Part shown: one piece after another, positions 29,973-39,345 of the stretch | Position numbering within the stretch: position 1 is the stretch's first letter | How the letters are laid out: every line of letters begins with the position of its first letter | Assembly: GCF_008364555.1 (NCBI RefSeq) | Contig: NZ_VTUC01000003.1 | Location: forward strand, 186,001 to 250,000 | Direction: 5' to 3' | DNA length: 64,000 nt | From: Enterobacter vonholyi | Lineage (GTDB): Bacteria; Pseudomonadota; Gammaproteobacteria; Enterobacterales; Enterobacteriaceae | The notes under the pieces: generated by a model | Database searches by the model: none | The model's input: the letters and a program-made list of their open reading frames with translations, nothing else | Told to the model about the DNA's origin: nothing | Program-made: the position numbers and the translations under genes

Positions 29973-30878
29973 ATGAGCTGGATTGAACGAATTAAAAGCA
30001 ACATTACCCCAACGCGCAAAGCGAGCATTCCTGAAGGGGTATGGACGAAGTGTGATAGCTGCGGTCAGGTTCTGTATCGCGCAGAGCTGGAACGCAACCT
30101 TGAGGTGTGTCCGAAGTGTGACCACCATATGCGTATGTCGGCGCGCAACCGCCTGCATAGCCTGCTGGACGAAGGTTCTCTGGTAGAACTGGGCAGCGAG
30201 CTTGAGCCAAAAGACGTGCTGAAGTTCCGCGATTCCAAGAAATATAAAGATCGTCTGGCCTCCGCACAGAAAGAGACCGGCGAGAAAGACGCGCTGGTCG
30301 TCATGAAAGGCACCCTGCATGGGATGCCGGTTGTTGCCGCTGCGTTTGAGTTCTCCTTTATGGGCGGCTCAATGGGCTCCGTGGTCGGTGCGCGCTTCGT
30401 GCGTGCCGTTGAGCAGGCGCTGGAAGACAACTGTCCGCTGATCTGTTTCTCTGCCTCCGGCGGTGCACGTATGCAGGAAGCGCTGATGTCCCTGATGCAG
30501 ATGGCTAAAACCTCTGCAGCGCTGGCGAAGATGCAGGAGCGCGGTCTGCCGTACATCTCCGTGCTGACCGACCCAACCATGGGCGGCGTCTCCGCGAGCT
30601 TCGCGATGCTGGGCGACCTGAACGTCGCTGAGCCAAAAGCGCTGATCGGCTTTGCGGGTCCTCGCGTTATCGAGCAGACCGTTCGTGAAAAACTGCCGCC
30701 GGGCTTCCAGCGCAGTGAGTTCCTCATCGAGAAAGGCGCCATCGATATGATCGTCCGCCGTCCGGAAATGCGCCTGAAGCTGGCGAGCATCCTGGCGAAG
30801 CTGATGAATCTGCCAGCGCCAAACCCGGATGAGCCGCGCGAAGGCGTGGTGGTACCGGATCAGGAACCCGAGGCCTGA
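29973..30878 (+). CDS. accD: AccD, acetyl-CoA carboxylase carboxyltransferase beta subunit
   Basis: AccD with AccA transfers the carboxyl group from biotin to acetyl-CoA, giving malonyl-CoA for fatty-acid synthesis. The 301-residue product has an N-terminal zinc finger (Cys27, Cys30, Cys46, Cys49) and the crotonase-like carboxyltransferase core ([36 protein letters not shown]). A frame opens at 29889, but homologues start at [10 protein letters not shown] with GAAAGG upstream. A hairpin follows before folC. Confidence 0.97.
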   Translation: MSWIERIKSNITPTRKASIPEGVWTKCDSCGQVLYRAELERNLEVCPKCDHHMRMSARNRLHSLLDEGSLVELGSELEPKDVLKFRDSKKYKDRLASAQKETGEKDALVVMKGTLHGMPVVAAAFEFSFMGGSMGSVVGARFVRAVEQALEDNCPLICFSASGGARMQEALMSLMQMAKTSAALAKMQERGLPYISVLTDPTMGGVSASFAMLGDLNVAEPKALIGFAGPRVIEQTVREKLPPGFQRSEFLIEKGAIDMIVRRPEMRLKLASILAKLMNLPAPNPDEPREGVVVPDQEPEA

Positions 30879-30884
30879 TAACTG

Positions 30885-30916
30885 AAAAGGGTAGGGCCGG
30901 TTGGCGCTGCCCTTTT
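30885..30916 (+). terminator. Hairpin/terminator between accD and folC
   Basis: AAAAGGG (30885-30891) and the following TAG pair with CTGCCCTTTT (30907-30916). The moderate stem ends in T residues, so termination may be partial. Confidence 0.6.
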
Positions 30917-30948
30917 GCTTTCTAATCTGTTAATGACAACCGGGCATT

Positions 30949-32217
30949 ATGGAAAATAAAAGCATTCCCCAAGCCACGTCGCCCCTGGCCGCGTGGCTTT
31001 CTTATCTGGAAAACCTGCACAGTAAAACCATCGATATGGGGCTTGAACGGGTGAGCCAGGTTGCCGCGCGTCTTGATGTGCTCAAACCGGCACCTTTCGT
31101 GTTCACCGTCGCAGGGACCAACGGTAAAGGCACGACCTGCCGCACGCTGGAGTCCGTCCTGATGGCGGCCGGTTACACGGTAGGCGTTTACAGCTCTCCA
31201 CACCTGGTCCGCTACACCGAGCGGGTTCGCGTGCAAAATCGCGAACTGCCGGAATCCGCGCATACGGCGTCGTTCGCAGAAATTGAAGCCGCGCGCGGTG
31301 AGATCTCATTAACCTATTTTGAATACGGCACCCTGTCGGCCCTGTGGCTGTTTAAACAGGCGCAGCTGGATGTGGTGATCCTTGAGGTTGGCCTCGGCGG
31401 ACGTCTTGATGCAACCAATATCGTGAATGCAGATGTGGCGGTGGTTACCAGCATCGCGCTGGATCATATCGACTGGCTGGGTCCGGATCGTGAAAGCATT
31501 GGCCGCGAGAAGGCCGGTATTTTCCGCGCAAATAAACCCGCCGTGGTCGGCGAACCGGATATGCCGCACACCATTGCTGACGTGGCAAACGAGAAGGGCG
31601 CGCAGCTGCTGCGCCGCGGCGTTGACTGGCAGTATGAGGTTCAGGACAACGGCTGGCGCTTTAGCGACGCTCAGGGGGCACTGGATAACTTGCCGCTGCC
31701 GCAGGTCCCGCAGCCAAACGCGGCCACCGCGTTGGCGGCACTGCGCGCCAGCGGATTGGTGGTGAGCGAGCAGGCAATTCGCGACGGCATTCAGAGCGCA
31801 ATTTTGCCCGGGCGTTTCCAGATTGTCAGCGAGTCACCGCGCCTGATTCTGGACGTGGCGCATAACCCGCATGCGGCGGCGTATCTCGCGGGACGTCTCA
31901 AATCGTTACCAAAAACCGGGCGCGTGCTGGCGGTTATCGGTATGCTTCATGATAAAGATATCGACGGGACGCTGGCCTGCATGGAGAGTGTGGTCGATAG
32001 CTGGTATTGTGCTCCTCTGGAAGGGCCGCGCGGCGCGACGGCCGAGCAGCTGATGGAACATCTCGGCAAAGGCGCAATCTACAGTAGCGTGGCTCAGGCC
32101 TGGCATGCCGCGATGGCGGATGCTAAACCAGAAGATACCGTGCTGGTGTGTGGTTCATTCCACACGGTGGCACATGTCATGGAAGTGATGGACGCGGGGA
32201 GAACCGGTGGCGAGTAA
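30949..32217 (+). CDS. folC: FolC, dihydrofolate / folylpolyglutamate synthase
   Basis: FolC adds glutamate to dihydropteroate and then extends the polyglutamate tail of folates. The 422-residue product has the Mur-ligase-type ATP loop (VAGTNGKGTTCRTLES), the EVGLGGRLDATN motif and DVAHNPHAAAYLA. Its last codons overlap the dedD start by 11 bases. It follows accD as in E. coli. Confidence 0.96.
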   Translation: MENKSIPQATSPLAAWLSYLENLHSKTIDMGLERVSQVAARLDVLKPAPFVFTVAGTNGKGTTCRTLESVLMAAGYTVGVYSSPHLVRYTERVRVQNRELPESAHTASFAEIEAARGEISLTYFEYGTLSALWLFKQAQLDVVILEVGLGGRLDATNIVNADVAVVTSIALDHIDWLGPDRESIGREKAGIFRANKPAVVGEPDMPHTIADVANEKGAQLLRRGVDWQYEVQDNGWRFSDAQGALDNLPLPQVPQPNAATALAALRASGLVVSEQAIRDGIQSAILPGRFQIVSESPRLILDVAHNPHAAAYLAGRLKSLPKTGRVLAVIGMLHDKDIDGTLACMESVVDSWYCAPLEGPRGATAEQLMEHLGKGAIYSSVAQAWHAAMADAKPEDTVLVCGSFHTVAHVMEVMDAGRTGGE

Positions 32218-32905
32218 GTTTCAGAACCGTTTAACAGGAACCATTGTGCTGGTCGCGCTCGGGGTGATTATTCTTCCCGGGCTGCTCGACGGGCAGAAAA
32301 AGCATTATCAGGATGAGTTTGCCGCTATTCCGCTGGTGCCTAAACCGGGTGACCGCGATGAGCCGGATATGCTGCCCGCGGCGACGCAGGCGCTCCCTGC
32401 TCAGCCACCGGAAGGGGCGGCGGAAGAGGTGCGCGCGGGCGATGCAGCAGCACCTTCGCTCGATCCGTCTCGCCTGGCGGCAGCGAGCAGCAGCGATATC
32501 GATCCGGTGCCGGTAGAGCAGCCTAAACCAGTTGAAAAACCGAAGCCGGTTGAGAAGCCGCAGCCGAAACCGCAGCGGGATAAAACGGCAGAACAGCTCG
32601 CCGCGGCGTCAGAACCCCCACCGCCAGCAAAACCGGCGCAGCAGGACGCTGCTGCCCCAACGGGTAAAGCCTACGTGGTGCAGCTCGGTGCGCTGAAAAA
32701 TGCCGATAAAGTCAACGAGGTCGTAAGCAAACTGCGCAGTGCGGGATATCGTGTTTACACTTCACCTTCCACGCCGGTGCAGGGTAAAATTACCCGTATC
32801 CTCGTGGGGCCAGAAGCGTCTAAAGACAAGCTTAAAGGGTCGCTGGGTGAGCTGAAGCAGATCTCCGGCCTGAGCGGTGTGGTGATGGGCTACAGCGCAA
32901 ACTAA
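32207..32905 (+). CDS. dedD: DedD, SPOR-domain cell division protein
   Basis: DedD is a bitopic inner-membrane protein that promotes septal peptidoglycan synthesis and binds denuded glycan through its SPOR domain. The 232-residue product has an N-terminal membrane segment (GTIVLVALGVIILPGLL), a Pro/Lys/Glu-rich spacer with repeated KPVEKP units, and a C-terminal SPOR domain (YVVQLGALKNADKVNEVV...ITRILVGP). The start is GTG inside the folC end, as in E. coli. A terminator follows. Confidence 0.95.
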   Translation: MASKFQNRLTGTIVLVALGVIILPGLLDGQKKHYQDEFAAIPLVPKPGDRDEPDMLPAATQALPAQPPEGAAEEVRAGDAAAPSLDPSRLAAASSSDIDPVPVEQPKPVEKPKPVEKPQPKPQRDKTAEQLAAASEPPPPAKPAQQDAAAPTGKAYVVQLGALKNADKVNEVVSKLRSAGYRVYTSPSTPVQGKITRILVGPEASKDKLKGSLGELKQISGLSGVVMGYSAN

Positions 32906-32943
32906 GTACGACCTGCTCCTTTAAGAGAGAGGCGATAGGCCCC

Positions 32944-32973
32944 GGCGTTGAACATTTTTTCAGCGCCTTTTTT
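32944..32973 (+). terminator. Rho-independent terminator of dedD
   Basis: GGCGTTGAA (32944-32952) pairs with TTCAGCGCC (32959-32967), followed by T6. It separates the folC-dedD transcript from the cvpA promoter. Confidence 0.88.
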
Positions 32974-32998
32974 ATTTACGCGCGGGAAGGAAATCCCT

Positions 32999-33014
32999 AC
33001 GCAAACGTTTTCTT
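32999..33014 (+). promoter_or_regulatory. PurR operator of cvpA-purF-ubiX
   Basis: ACGCAAACGTTTTCTT matches the PurR box ACGCAAACGTTTNCNT and lies just upstream of a TAGAAT -10-like hexamer at 33022. PurR repression of cvpA-purF is established in E. coli. Confidence 0.9.
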
Positions 33015-33070
33015 TTTCTGTTAGAATTCGCCCCGAACTGGATGACAGGGCGTTAAATCGTGGGACACAT

Positions 33071-33559
33071 ATGGTCTGGATTGATTACGCCATCATTGCG
33101 GTGATTGGTTTTTCCTGTCTGGTTAGCCTGATCCGTGGCTTTGTTCGTGAAGCGTTATCGCTGGTGACTTGGGGTTGTGCTTTCTTTGTCGCCAGTCATT
33201 ACTACACTTACCTGTCTGTCTGGTTCACGGGCTTTGAAGATGAACTGGTCCGAAACGGAATTGCCATCGCGGTGCTGTTTATCGCAACGCTGATTGTCGG
33301 CGCTATCGTGAATTACGTGATAGGTCAGCTGGTCGAGAAAACCGGTCTGTCAGGAACGGACAGGGTGCTCGGGATCTGTTTCGGAGCGTTGCGAGGCGTG
33401 CTGATTGTGGCCGCGATCCTGTTCTTCCTGGATACCTTCACCGGGTTCTCCAAAAGCGAAGACTGGCAGAAATCGCAGCTCATTCCAGAGTTCAGCTTCA
33501 TCATCAGATGGTTCTTTGACTATCTGCAAAGCTCGTCGAGTTTTTTGCCCAGGGCATAA
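33071..33559 (+). CDS. cvpA: CvpA, inner-membrane protein linked to colicin V production
   Basis: The 162-residue protein has about four membrane segments (starting MVWIDYAIIAVIGFSCLVSLIRGF) and matches CvpA, first found as needed for colicin V production; its role is otherwise unclear. A frame opens at 32948, before the promoter, so the ATG at 33071 is used. It is the first gene of the PurR-controlled operon and lies 33 bases before purF. Confidence 0.94.
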   Translation: MVWIDYAIIAVIGFSCLVSLIRGFVREALSLVTWGCAFFVASHYYTYLSVWFTGFEDELVRNGIAIAVLFIATLIVGAIVNYVIGQLVEKTGLSGTDRVLGICFGALRGVLIVAAILFFLDTFTGFSKSEDWQKSQLIPEFSFIIRWFFDYLQSSSSFLPRA

Positions 33560-33592
33560 ACCCTGAGATGTGGCTTAACGAGGAAAAGACGA

Positions 33593-35110
33593 ATGTGCGG
33601 TATTGTCGGTATCGCCGGTTTCATGCCGGTAAACCAGTCGATTTATGACGCGTTAACGGTGCTTCAGCACCGTGGGCAGGATGCTGCGGGTATCATCACC
33701 ATTGATGCAAACAACTGCTTCCGTTTACGCAAGGCGAATGGCCTGGTAAACGATGTGTTTGAAGCCCGCCATATGCAGCGTCTGCAAGGTAATATGGGGA
33801 TCGGTCACGTTCGTTATCCTACTGCTGGCAGTTCCAGCGCCTCCGAGGCACAGCCTTTCTACGTCAACTCACCGTACGGCATCACCCTTGCCCATAACGG
33901 CAACCTGACGAACGCACATGAGCTGCGTAAAAAGCTGTTCGAAGAGAAACGTCGCCACATTAACACCACCTCTGATTCTGAAATCCTGCTCAATGTGTTC
34001 GCCAGCGAGCTGGATAACTTCCGTCACTATCCGCTGGAAGCAGACAACATCTTTGCCGCGATTGCCGCGACAAACCGTCAGATCCGCGGCGCGTACGCCT
34101 GCGTTGCGATGATCATCGGTCACGGTATGGTCGCCTTCCGCGATCCAAACGGCATTCGTCCGCTGGTGCTCGGTAAGCGCGACCTTGGCGATGGCCGTAC
34201 TGAATATATGGTTGCCTCTGAAAGCGTGGCGCTGGATACCCTGGGCTTCGAATTCCTGCGCGACGTTGCGCCGGGCGAAGCGGTCTACATCACCGAGAAG
34301 GGGCAGCTGTTTACCCGCCAGTGTGCCGATAACCCGGTCAGTAACCCGTGCCTGTTTGAATACGTTTACTTTGCCCGTCCGGATTCCTTCATCGACAAGA
34401 TTTCCGTCTACAGCGCGCGCGTCAACATGGGCACCAAGCTGGGCGAGAAGATTGCCCGCGAGTGGGATGATCTCGACATCGACGTGGTTATTCCTATCCC
34501 GGAAACCTCCTGCGATATCGCGCTGGAGATCGCCCGCATTCTGGATAAGCCATACCGTCAGGGCTTCGTGAAGAACCGCTACGTTGGCCGCACGTTTATC
34601 ATGCCGGGGCAGCATCTGCGCCGTAAGTCCGTGCGCCGCAAGCTGAACGCCAACCGCGCGGAGTTCCGCGACAAGAACGTTCTGCTGGTGGATGACTCCA
34701 TCGTTCGCGGCACCACCTCTGAGCAGATTATCGAGATGGCGCGTGAAGCGGGTGCGAAGAAAGTCTACCTGGCCTCTGCTGCGCCGGAGATTCGCTTCCC
34801 GAACGTGTATGGTATTGATATGCCAACCGCCAACGAGCTGATCGCTCACGGTCGTGAAGTGGATGAAATTCGTCAGATCATCGGTGCCGACGGCCTGATT
34901 TTCCAGGATCTGAACGATCTTATCGACGCGGTGCGTGCCGAGAATCCGGAAATTCAGCAGTTTGAATGCTCCGTGTTTAACGGTATTTACGTGACCAAAG
35001 ACGTTGACCAGCAGTACCTCGACTATCTTGATTCACTGCGCAACGACGACGCCAAAGCCGTCCAGCTGCAGAACGATCTCGAAAGCTTAGAGATGCACAA
35101 CGAAGGTTGA
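33593..35110 (+). CDS. purF: PurF, amidophosphoribosyltransferase
   Basis: PurF makes 5-phosphoribosylamine from PRPP and glutamine, the committed step of purine synthesis. The 505-residue product begins MCGIVGIAG; Cys2 is the glutaminase nucleophile once Met is removed. The phosphoribosyltransferase domain has the PRPP motif [13 protein letters not shown]. Length equals the E. coli enzyme. The gene ends at a GC hairpin before ubiX. Confidence 0.97.
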   Translation: MCGIVGIAGFMPVNQSIYDALTVLQHRGQDAAGIITIDANNCFRLRKANGLVNDVFEARHMQRLQGNMGIGHVRYPTAGSSSASEAQPFYVNSPYGITLAHNGNLTNAHELRKKLFEEKRRHINTTSDSEILLNVFASELDNFRHYPLEADNIFAAIAATNRQIRGAYACVAMIIGHGMVAFRDPNGIRPLVLGKRDLGDGRTEYMVASESVALDTLGFEFLRDVAPGEAVYITEKGQLFTRQCADNPVSNPCLFEYVYFARPDSFIDKISVYSARVNMGTKLGEKIAREWDDLDIDVVIPIPETSCDIALEIARILDKPYRQGFVKNRYVGRTFIMPGQHLRRKSVRRKLNANRAEFRDKNVLLVDDSIVRGTTSEQIIEMAREAGAKKVYLASAAPEIRFPNVYGIDMPTANELIAHGREVDEIRQIIGADGLIFQDLNDLIDAVRAENPEIQQFECSVFNGIYVTKDVDQQYLDYLDSLRNDDAKAVQLQNDLESLEMHNEG

Positions 35111-35119
35111 TGCTCCGGC

Positions 35120-35143
35120 AAGTGAGGGCGAATGCCCTCACTT
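35120..35143 (+). other. Hairpin between purF and ubiX
   Basis: AAGTGAGGGC (35120-35129) pairs with GCCCTCACTT (35134-35143) around GAAT. No T tract follows, so it is more likely a stability or processing element than a terminator. Confidence 0.6.
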
Positions 35144-35199
35144 GCAACTCCCCGCAAAATCCTGCACAGTCTGCCCTGAAATCAGTAAGGGCGAAAATC

Positions 35200-35769
35200 A
35201 TGAAACGACTCATTGTTGGGCTCAGCGGCGCCAGCGGCGCGATTTACGGCGTACGTTTGTTACAGGTTCTGCGTAGCGTGGCGGACGTCGAAACCCATCT
35301 GGTGATGAGCCAGGCGGCGCGGCAGACCCTCTCTCTGGAAACCGATCTCTCCCTGCGCGATGTTCAGGCACTGGCGGACGTGGTTCACGATGCCCGTGAT
35401 ATCGCCGCCAGCATCTCCTCGGGCTCGTTTAAAACGGCCGGCATGGTTATCCTGCCCTGTTCAATTAAAACGCTCTCCGGCATTGTGAACAGCTATACCG
35501 ACACCCTGGTAACGCGCGCGGCTGATGTGGTGCTGAAGGAGCGTCGCCCTCTTGTGCTCTGCGTGCGGGAAACGCCGCTGCACCTGGGCCATCTGCGCTT
35601 AATGACGCAGGCTGCGGAGCTGGGCGCTGTCATCATGCCGCCGGTACCCGCGTTCTATCATCGCCCGACCTCGCTGGATGACGTGATTAATCAGACCGTT
35701 AACCGCGTGCTGGATCAGTTTGACATCGACCTGCCCGAAGATCTCTTCAGCCGCTGGCAGGGTGCCTAA
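35200..35769 (+). CDS. ubiX: UbiX, flavin prenyltransferase
   Basis: UbiX prenylates FMN to make the cofactor of the decarboxylase UbiD in ubiquinone synthesis. The 189-residue product begins MKRLIVGLSGASGAIYG, the flavin-binding N-terminus, and has SSGSFKTAGMVILPCS and RETPLHLGHL. A longer frame from 35107 overlaps the purF end and lacks homology. It is the last gene of the cvpA operon. Confidence 0.95.
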   Translation: MKRLIVGLSGASGAIYGVRLLQVLRSVADVETHLVMSQAARQTLSLETDLSLRDVQALADVVHDARDIAASISSGSFKTAGMVILPCSIKTLSGIVNSYTDTLVTRAADVVLKERRPLVLCVRETPLHLGHLRLMTQAAELGAVIMPPVPAFYHRPTSLDDVINQTVNRVLDQFDIDLPEDLFSRWQGA

Positions 35770-35774
35770 ATCTG

Positions 35775-35791
35775 AGCACAAACCAGGTGCA
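35775..35791 (+). promoter_or_regulatory. NtrC-type enhancer site upstream of argT
   Basis: AGCACAAACCAGGTGCA fits the NtrC operator pattern AGCAC-N7-GTGCA seen at glnA. It lies about 200 bases before the sigma-54 promoter, a normal enhancer distance. Confidence 0.65.
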
Positions 35792-35977
35792 TGAAAAGAC
35801 AAGTTGCCCTGTTTCAGGGCAATTATGCAACGGCGATCATATCCTCGACATTTAATTCGTTTTTTCCCTTTTTCTCTTTCCGGTTCGTTCGGCAGACCTG
35901 CTATCTTTCACCATTAAGGCAATATCGCAACGTTTTATTAACATATTTAACGTCGAAGTTTTGACCAGACGGCAATG

Positions 35978-35993
35978 TGGCATAAGACCTGCA
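35978..35993 (+). promoter_or_regulatory. Sigma-54 (RpoN) promoter of argT
   Basis: TGGCATAAGACCTGCA has the invariant GG-N10-GC of -24/-12 promoters. Transcription would begin near 36004, about 57 bases before the argT start. argT of Salmonella is known to be nitrogen-regulated in this way. Confidence 0.8.
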
Positions 35994-36060
35994 AGATGAA
36001 GCCTGCAACACAACACACAACACAATACATAATAAAATCACGGTACTTGAGGGTAAATGT

Positions 36061-36843
36061 ATGAAGAAGACGGTTCTGGCTCTGTCTTTGCTCGTGGGGT
36101 TAAGTGCGGCAGCAGGTAGCTACGCAGCGCTTCCACAGACGGTTCGTATCGGTACAGACGCAACCTACGCGCCATTCTCTTCCAAGGATGCGAAAGGCGA
36201 TTTCGTGGGGTTTGATATCGATCTGGGTAATGAAATGTGCAAGCGCATTGCGGTGAAATGCACATGGGTGGGCAGCGACTTCGACGCGTTAATCCCGTCG
36301 CTGAAAGCCAAGAAAATTGACGCCATTATCTCTTCTCTCTCCATCACCGAAAAACGTCAGCAGGAGATTGCCTTCTCTGACAAGCTCTACGCCGCGGATT
36401 CTCGCCTGATTGCGCCGAAAGGCTCCCCGATTAAGCCCACCATAGACTCTCTGAAGGGCAAACACGTCGGCGTGCTTCAGGGCTCGACGCAGGAAGGCTA
36501 TGCCAATGCTAACTGGCGTGAGAAGGGCGTAGACGTGGTGGCTTACCAGAACCAGGATCTGATTTACTCTGACCTGGCGGCAGGCCGTCTGGATGCTGCA
36601 TTCCAGGATGAAGTCGCCGCGAGTGAAGGCTTCCTGAAGCAGCCTGCGGGCAAAGAATTCGCGTTTGCTGGCCCGTCTGTAAAAGACAAAAAGTATTTTG
36701 GTGACGGCACCGGTATTGGCCTGCGTAAGGATGATACCGAGCTGAAAGCCGCCTTCGACAAAGCCTTTGCAGAGCTGCGTAAAGACGGTACTTACGACAA
36801 ACTGGCGAAGAAATACTTCGACTTCAACGTATACGGTGAATAA
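36061..36843 (+). CDS. argT: ArgT, lysine/arginine/ornithine-binding periplasmic protein
   Basis: ArgT captures lysine, arginine and ornithine in the periplasm and delivers them to the HisQMP transporter. The 260-residue precursor has a signal peptide ([22 protein letters not shown], cleaved before ALPQ) and the family 3 binding-protein fold ([25 protein letters not shown] with a paired Cys downstream). It closely resembles hisJ next door, pointing to an old duplication. TTGAGG lies before the ATG. Confidence 0.95.
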   Translation: MKKTVLALSLLVGLSAAAGSYAALPQTVRIGTDATYAPFSSKDAKGDFVGFDIDLGNEMCKRIAVKCTWVGSDFDALIPSLKAKKIDAIISSLSITEKRQQEIAFSDKLYAADSRLIAPKGSPIKPTIDSLKGKHVGVLQGSTQEGYANANWREKGVDVVAYQNQDLIYSDLAAGRLDAAFQDEVAASEGFLKQPAGKEFAFAGPSVKDKKYFGDGTGIGLRKDDTELKAAFDKAFAELRKDGTYDKLAKKYFDFNVYGE

Positions 36844-36854
36844 CACCTGGCGGT

Positions 36855-36875
36855 AACGCACCGGAGAGGTGCGTT
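36855..36875 (+). other. Hairpin after argT
   Basis: AACGCACC (36855-36862) pairs with GGTGCGTT (36868-36875) around GGAGA. No T tract follows. It may stabilise the argT 3' end. Confidence 0.55.
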
Positions 36876-36890
36876 GCGGGAGCGGTTGAC

Positions 36891-36921
36891 CCAATACAGT
36901 GCGTTAAATGCACTGTATTGG
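36891..36921. repeat. Perfect 12-base inverted repeat between argT and hisJ
   Basis: CCAATACAGTGC (36891-36902) is perfectly complementary to GCACTGTATTGG (36910-36921) around GTTAAAT. No T tract follows on either strand. It could be a transcript-end hairpin or a protein-binding palindrome. Confidence 0.8.
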
Positions 36922-37069
36922 ATCGCTTTGTGCATACTTACGCATTTATAATGCAAAAATTCCCGCCTGAAGGGCATTAGTCTTTGCCTGGCAGAGGGGA
37001 TTAATGGCACATTAGCACCACCCCGTCGTCGTAAAAATCCCGTATGAAGACAGTTTGTTGAGGATAAAT

Positions 37070-37852
37070 ATGAAAAAACTCGTGTTGTCACTATCTCTGG
37101 TACTGGCCTTTTCCAGCGCCACCGCGGCATTCGCAGCCATTCCGCAGAAAATCCGAATTGGTACCGATCCAACCTATGCGCCGTTCGAATCGAAGAATTC
37201 AAAGGGTGAACTGGTCGGTTTTGACATCGATCTGGCCAACGAGCTGTGCAAACGCATCAAAGCACAGTGTACCTACGTTGAGAACCCGCTGGATGCGCTG
37301 ATCCCGTCCCTGAAAGCGAAAAAAATCGACGTAATCATGTCCTCGCTCTCCATCACCGAAAAACGCCAGCAGGAGATTGCCTTCACCGACAAACTCTATG
37401 CGGCCGATTCACGTCTGGTGGTAGCTAAAGCTTCTGACATTCAGCCAACGCTGGAGTCGCTAAAAGGCAAACGCGTCGGCGTGCTGCAGGGCACCACGCA
37501 GGAAACCTACGGCAACGAACACTGGGCGCCGAAGGGGATTGAAATCGTCTCCTATCAGGGCCAGGAAAATATCTACGCTGACCTGACGGCAGGCCGAATT
37601 GATGCGGCATTCCAGGACGAAGTCGCGGCAAGCGAAGGCTTCCTGAAAACGCCGGTGGGTAAAGATTACAAGTTTGGCGGCCCGTCCATTAAGGACGTGA
37701 AGTTGTTTGGTGTGGGCACCGGTATGGGCCTGCGCAAAGAAGACAACGAGCTGCGTGAGGCGCTGAACAAAGCGTTCGCTGAAATGCGTGCTGACGGTAC
37801 CTACGACAAGCTGGCGAAAAAGTACTTTGATTTTAATGTTTACGGCGGCTAA
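37070..37852 (+). CDS. hisJ: HisJ, histidine-binding periplasmic protein
   Basis: HisJ binds histidine in the periplasm and feeds HisQMP. The 260-residue precursor has a signal peptide ([22 protein letters not shown], then AIPQ) and the family 3 fold ([29 protein letters not shown]). A TTG 15 bases upstream is in frame, but TTGAGGA serves as the ribosome site of the ATG at 37070. A GC-rich hairpin follows, before hisQ. Confidence 0.95.
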   Translation: MKKLVLSLSLVLAFSSATAAFAAIPQKIRIGTDPTYAPFESKNSKGELVGFDIDLANELCKRIKAQCTYVENPLDALIPSLKAKKIDVIMSSLSITEKRQQEIAFTDKLYAADSRLVVAKASDIQPTLESLKGKRVGVLQGTTQETYGNEHWAPKGIEIVSYQGQENIYADLTAGRIDAAFQDEVAASEGFLKTPVGKDYKFGGPSIKDVKLFGVGTGMGLRKEDNELREALNKAFAEMRADGTYDKLAKKYFDFNVYGG

Positions 37853-37875
37853 TCGCCCCGTCAAATAACGTGCGG

Positions 37876-37896
37876 CCCCTCCCGCTGCGGGAGGGG
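37876..37896 (+). repeat. GC-rich hairpin between hisJ and hisQ (REP-like position)
   Basis: CCCCTCCC (37876-37883) pairs with GGGAGGGG (37889-37896). In Salmonella the hisJ-hisQ gap holds a REP element that lowers downstream expression. This hairpin occupies the same place with a different sequence. Confidence 0.7.
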
Positions 37897-37940
37897 AAAA
37901 GACACGGTTCCACCACTCACGATACGACAGGGCTCGCGGT

Positions 37941-38627
37941 ATGCTGTACGGATTTTCTGGCGTTATTTTACAGGGCGCGCTTGTCACCCTTGAGCTGGCT
38001 ATCAGCTCCGTGGTGCTGGCGGTGCTGATAGGTCTGGCAGGCGCAGGGGCGAAGCTTTCGGCGAACAAACCGCTGGCGCTGATTTTTGAAGGCTACACCA
38101 CGCTTATTCGCGGCGTTCCCGATCTGGTGCTGATGCTGCTTATCTTTTACGGTCTGCAGATTGCGCTGAACAGCGTAACGGACGCGATGGGCATGGGACA
38201 AATTGATATCGATCCAATGGTGGCCGGTATTATTACCCTCGGTTTTATCTACGGCGCCTACTTCACCGAAACCTTCCGCGGCGCCTACATGGCCGTGCCG
38301 AAAGGCCACATTGAGGCGGCAACCGCATTTGGTTTTACCTCTTCACAAACGTTTCGTCGGATTATGTTCCCAGCCATGATGCGCTATGCGCTTCCGGGCA
38401 TCGGCAACAACTGGCAGGTTATCCTTAAAGCCACGGCGCTGGTCTCGCTGCTCGGTCTGGAAGACGTCGTGAAAGCGACTCAGCTGGCGGGCAAGAGCAC
38501 CTGGGAGCCGTTCTACTTTGCGGTGGTCTGCGGCGTGATCTATCTGGTCTTTACGACCGTCTCCAATGGTGTGCTGCTTCTTCTCGAGCGTCGCTACTCC
38601 GTGGGTGTGAAGAGGGCTGACCTGTGA
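37941..38627 (+). CDS. hisQ: HisQ, histidine/LAO ABC transporter permease
   Basis: HisQ forms the membrane channel with HisM. The 228-residue product has about five membrane segments and the permease EAA-type loop (HIEAATAFGFTSSQTFRRIMFP). It closely matches E. coli HisQ (MLYGFSGVILQGALVTLELA). It overlaps hisM by four bases (GTGA). Confidence 0.95.
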   Translation: MLYGFSGVILQGALVTLELAISSVVLAVLIGLAGAGAKLSANKPLALIFEGYTTLIRGVPDLVLMLLIFYGLQIALNSVTDAMGMGQIDIDPMVAGIITLGFIYGAYFTETFRGAYMAVPKGHIEAATAFGFTSSQTFRRIMFPAMMRYALPGIGNNWQVILKATALVSLLGLEDVVKATQLAGKSTWEPFYFAVVCGVIYLVFTTVSNGVLLLLERRYSVGVKRADL

Positions 38628-39340
38628 TTGAGATTATTCAGGAATACTGGAAATCGCTGCTGTGGACAGATGGCTACCGCTTTACCGGCGTGGCGATTAC
38701 CCTCTGGCTGCTGATCTCCTCCGTGGTGATGGGCGGTATTCTGGCGGTGTTTCTCGCCATTGGCCGCGTGTCGAACAATAAATTCATCCAGTTCCCGATC
38801 TGGCTGTTCACCTACGTATTTCGCGGTACGCCGCTGTACGTGCAGCTGCTGGTGTTCTATTCGGGAATGTATACGCTTGAGATCGTAAAAGGCACTGAGA
38901 TGCTGAATGCGTTCTTCCGCAGCGGTCTGAACTGTACGGTGCTGGCGTTGACGCTCAACACCTGCGCCTACACCACCGAGATTTTCGCGGGGGCGATTCG
39001 TTCGGTTCCATACGGTGAGATAGAAGCTGCGCGGGCCTACGGTTTCTCGTCGGTCAAACTCTACCGCTGCATCATTTTGCCGTCGGCCCTGCGTATTGCG
39101 TTACCGGCGTACAGTAATGAAGTGATTTTGATGCTGCACTCCACCGCGCTCGCCTTTACCGCGACGGTGCCGGATCTGCTCAAAATCGCGCGCGATATTA
39201 ACTCCGCGACCTATCAGCCGTTTACCGCGTTTGGCATTGCGGCGGTACTCTATTTAATTATCTCTTATGTTCTGATTAGCCTGTTCCGTAAGGCTGAAAA
39301 ACGCTGGTTGCAGCATATAAAACCTTCTTCGACGCACTGA
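38624..39340 (+). CDS. hisM: HisM, histidine/LAO ABC transporter permease
   Basis: HisM is the second permease subunit. The 238-residue product has about five membrane segments and an EAA loop ([22 protein letters not shown]). The start is GTG overlapping the hisQ stop. hisP follows after five bases. Confidence 0.95.
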   Translation: MIEIIQEYWKSLLWTDGYRFTGVAITLWLLISSVVMGGILAVFLAIGRVSNNKFIQFPIWLFTYVFRGTPLYVQLLVFYSGMYTLEIVKGTEMLNAFFRSGLNCTVLALTLNTCAYTTEIFAGAIRSVPYGEIEAARAYGFSSVKLYRCIILPSALRIALPAYSNEVILMLHSTALAFTATVPDLLKIARDINSATYQPFTAFGIAAVLYLIISYVLISLFRKAEKRWLQHIKPSSTH

Positions 39341-39345
39341 GAAAG

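Larger units (their letters stand above)
35770..36060. other. ubiX-argT intergenic control region
   Basis: This 291-base gap holds, in order: an NtrC-like site at 35775 (its first base sits just after the ubiX stop region), an inverted repeat TTGCCCTG/CAGGGCAA at 35804-35822, an AT-rich stretch around 35850-35955, a sigma-54 promoter at 35978-35993 and a C/A-rich leader at 36006-36030. I see no open frame of note. Confidence 0.6.

Noticed and set aside
33869..34849. 326-residue open frame antisense to purF
   Set aside because: Shadow of a conserved gene; no start signal or domain.
36999..37024. Possible second sigma-54 promoter before hisJ (TGGCACATTAGCACCA)
   Set aside because: The first half fits -24, but the GC at -12 is not at the required 10-base spacing.
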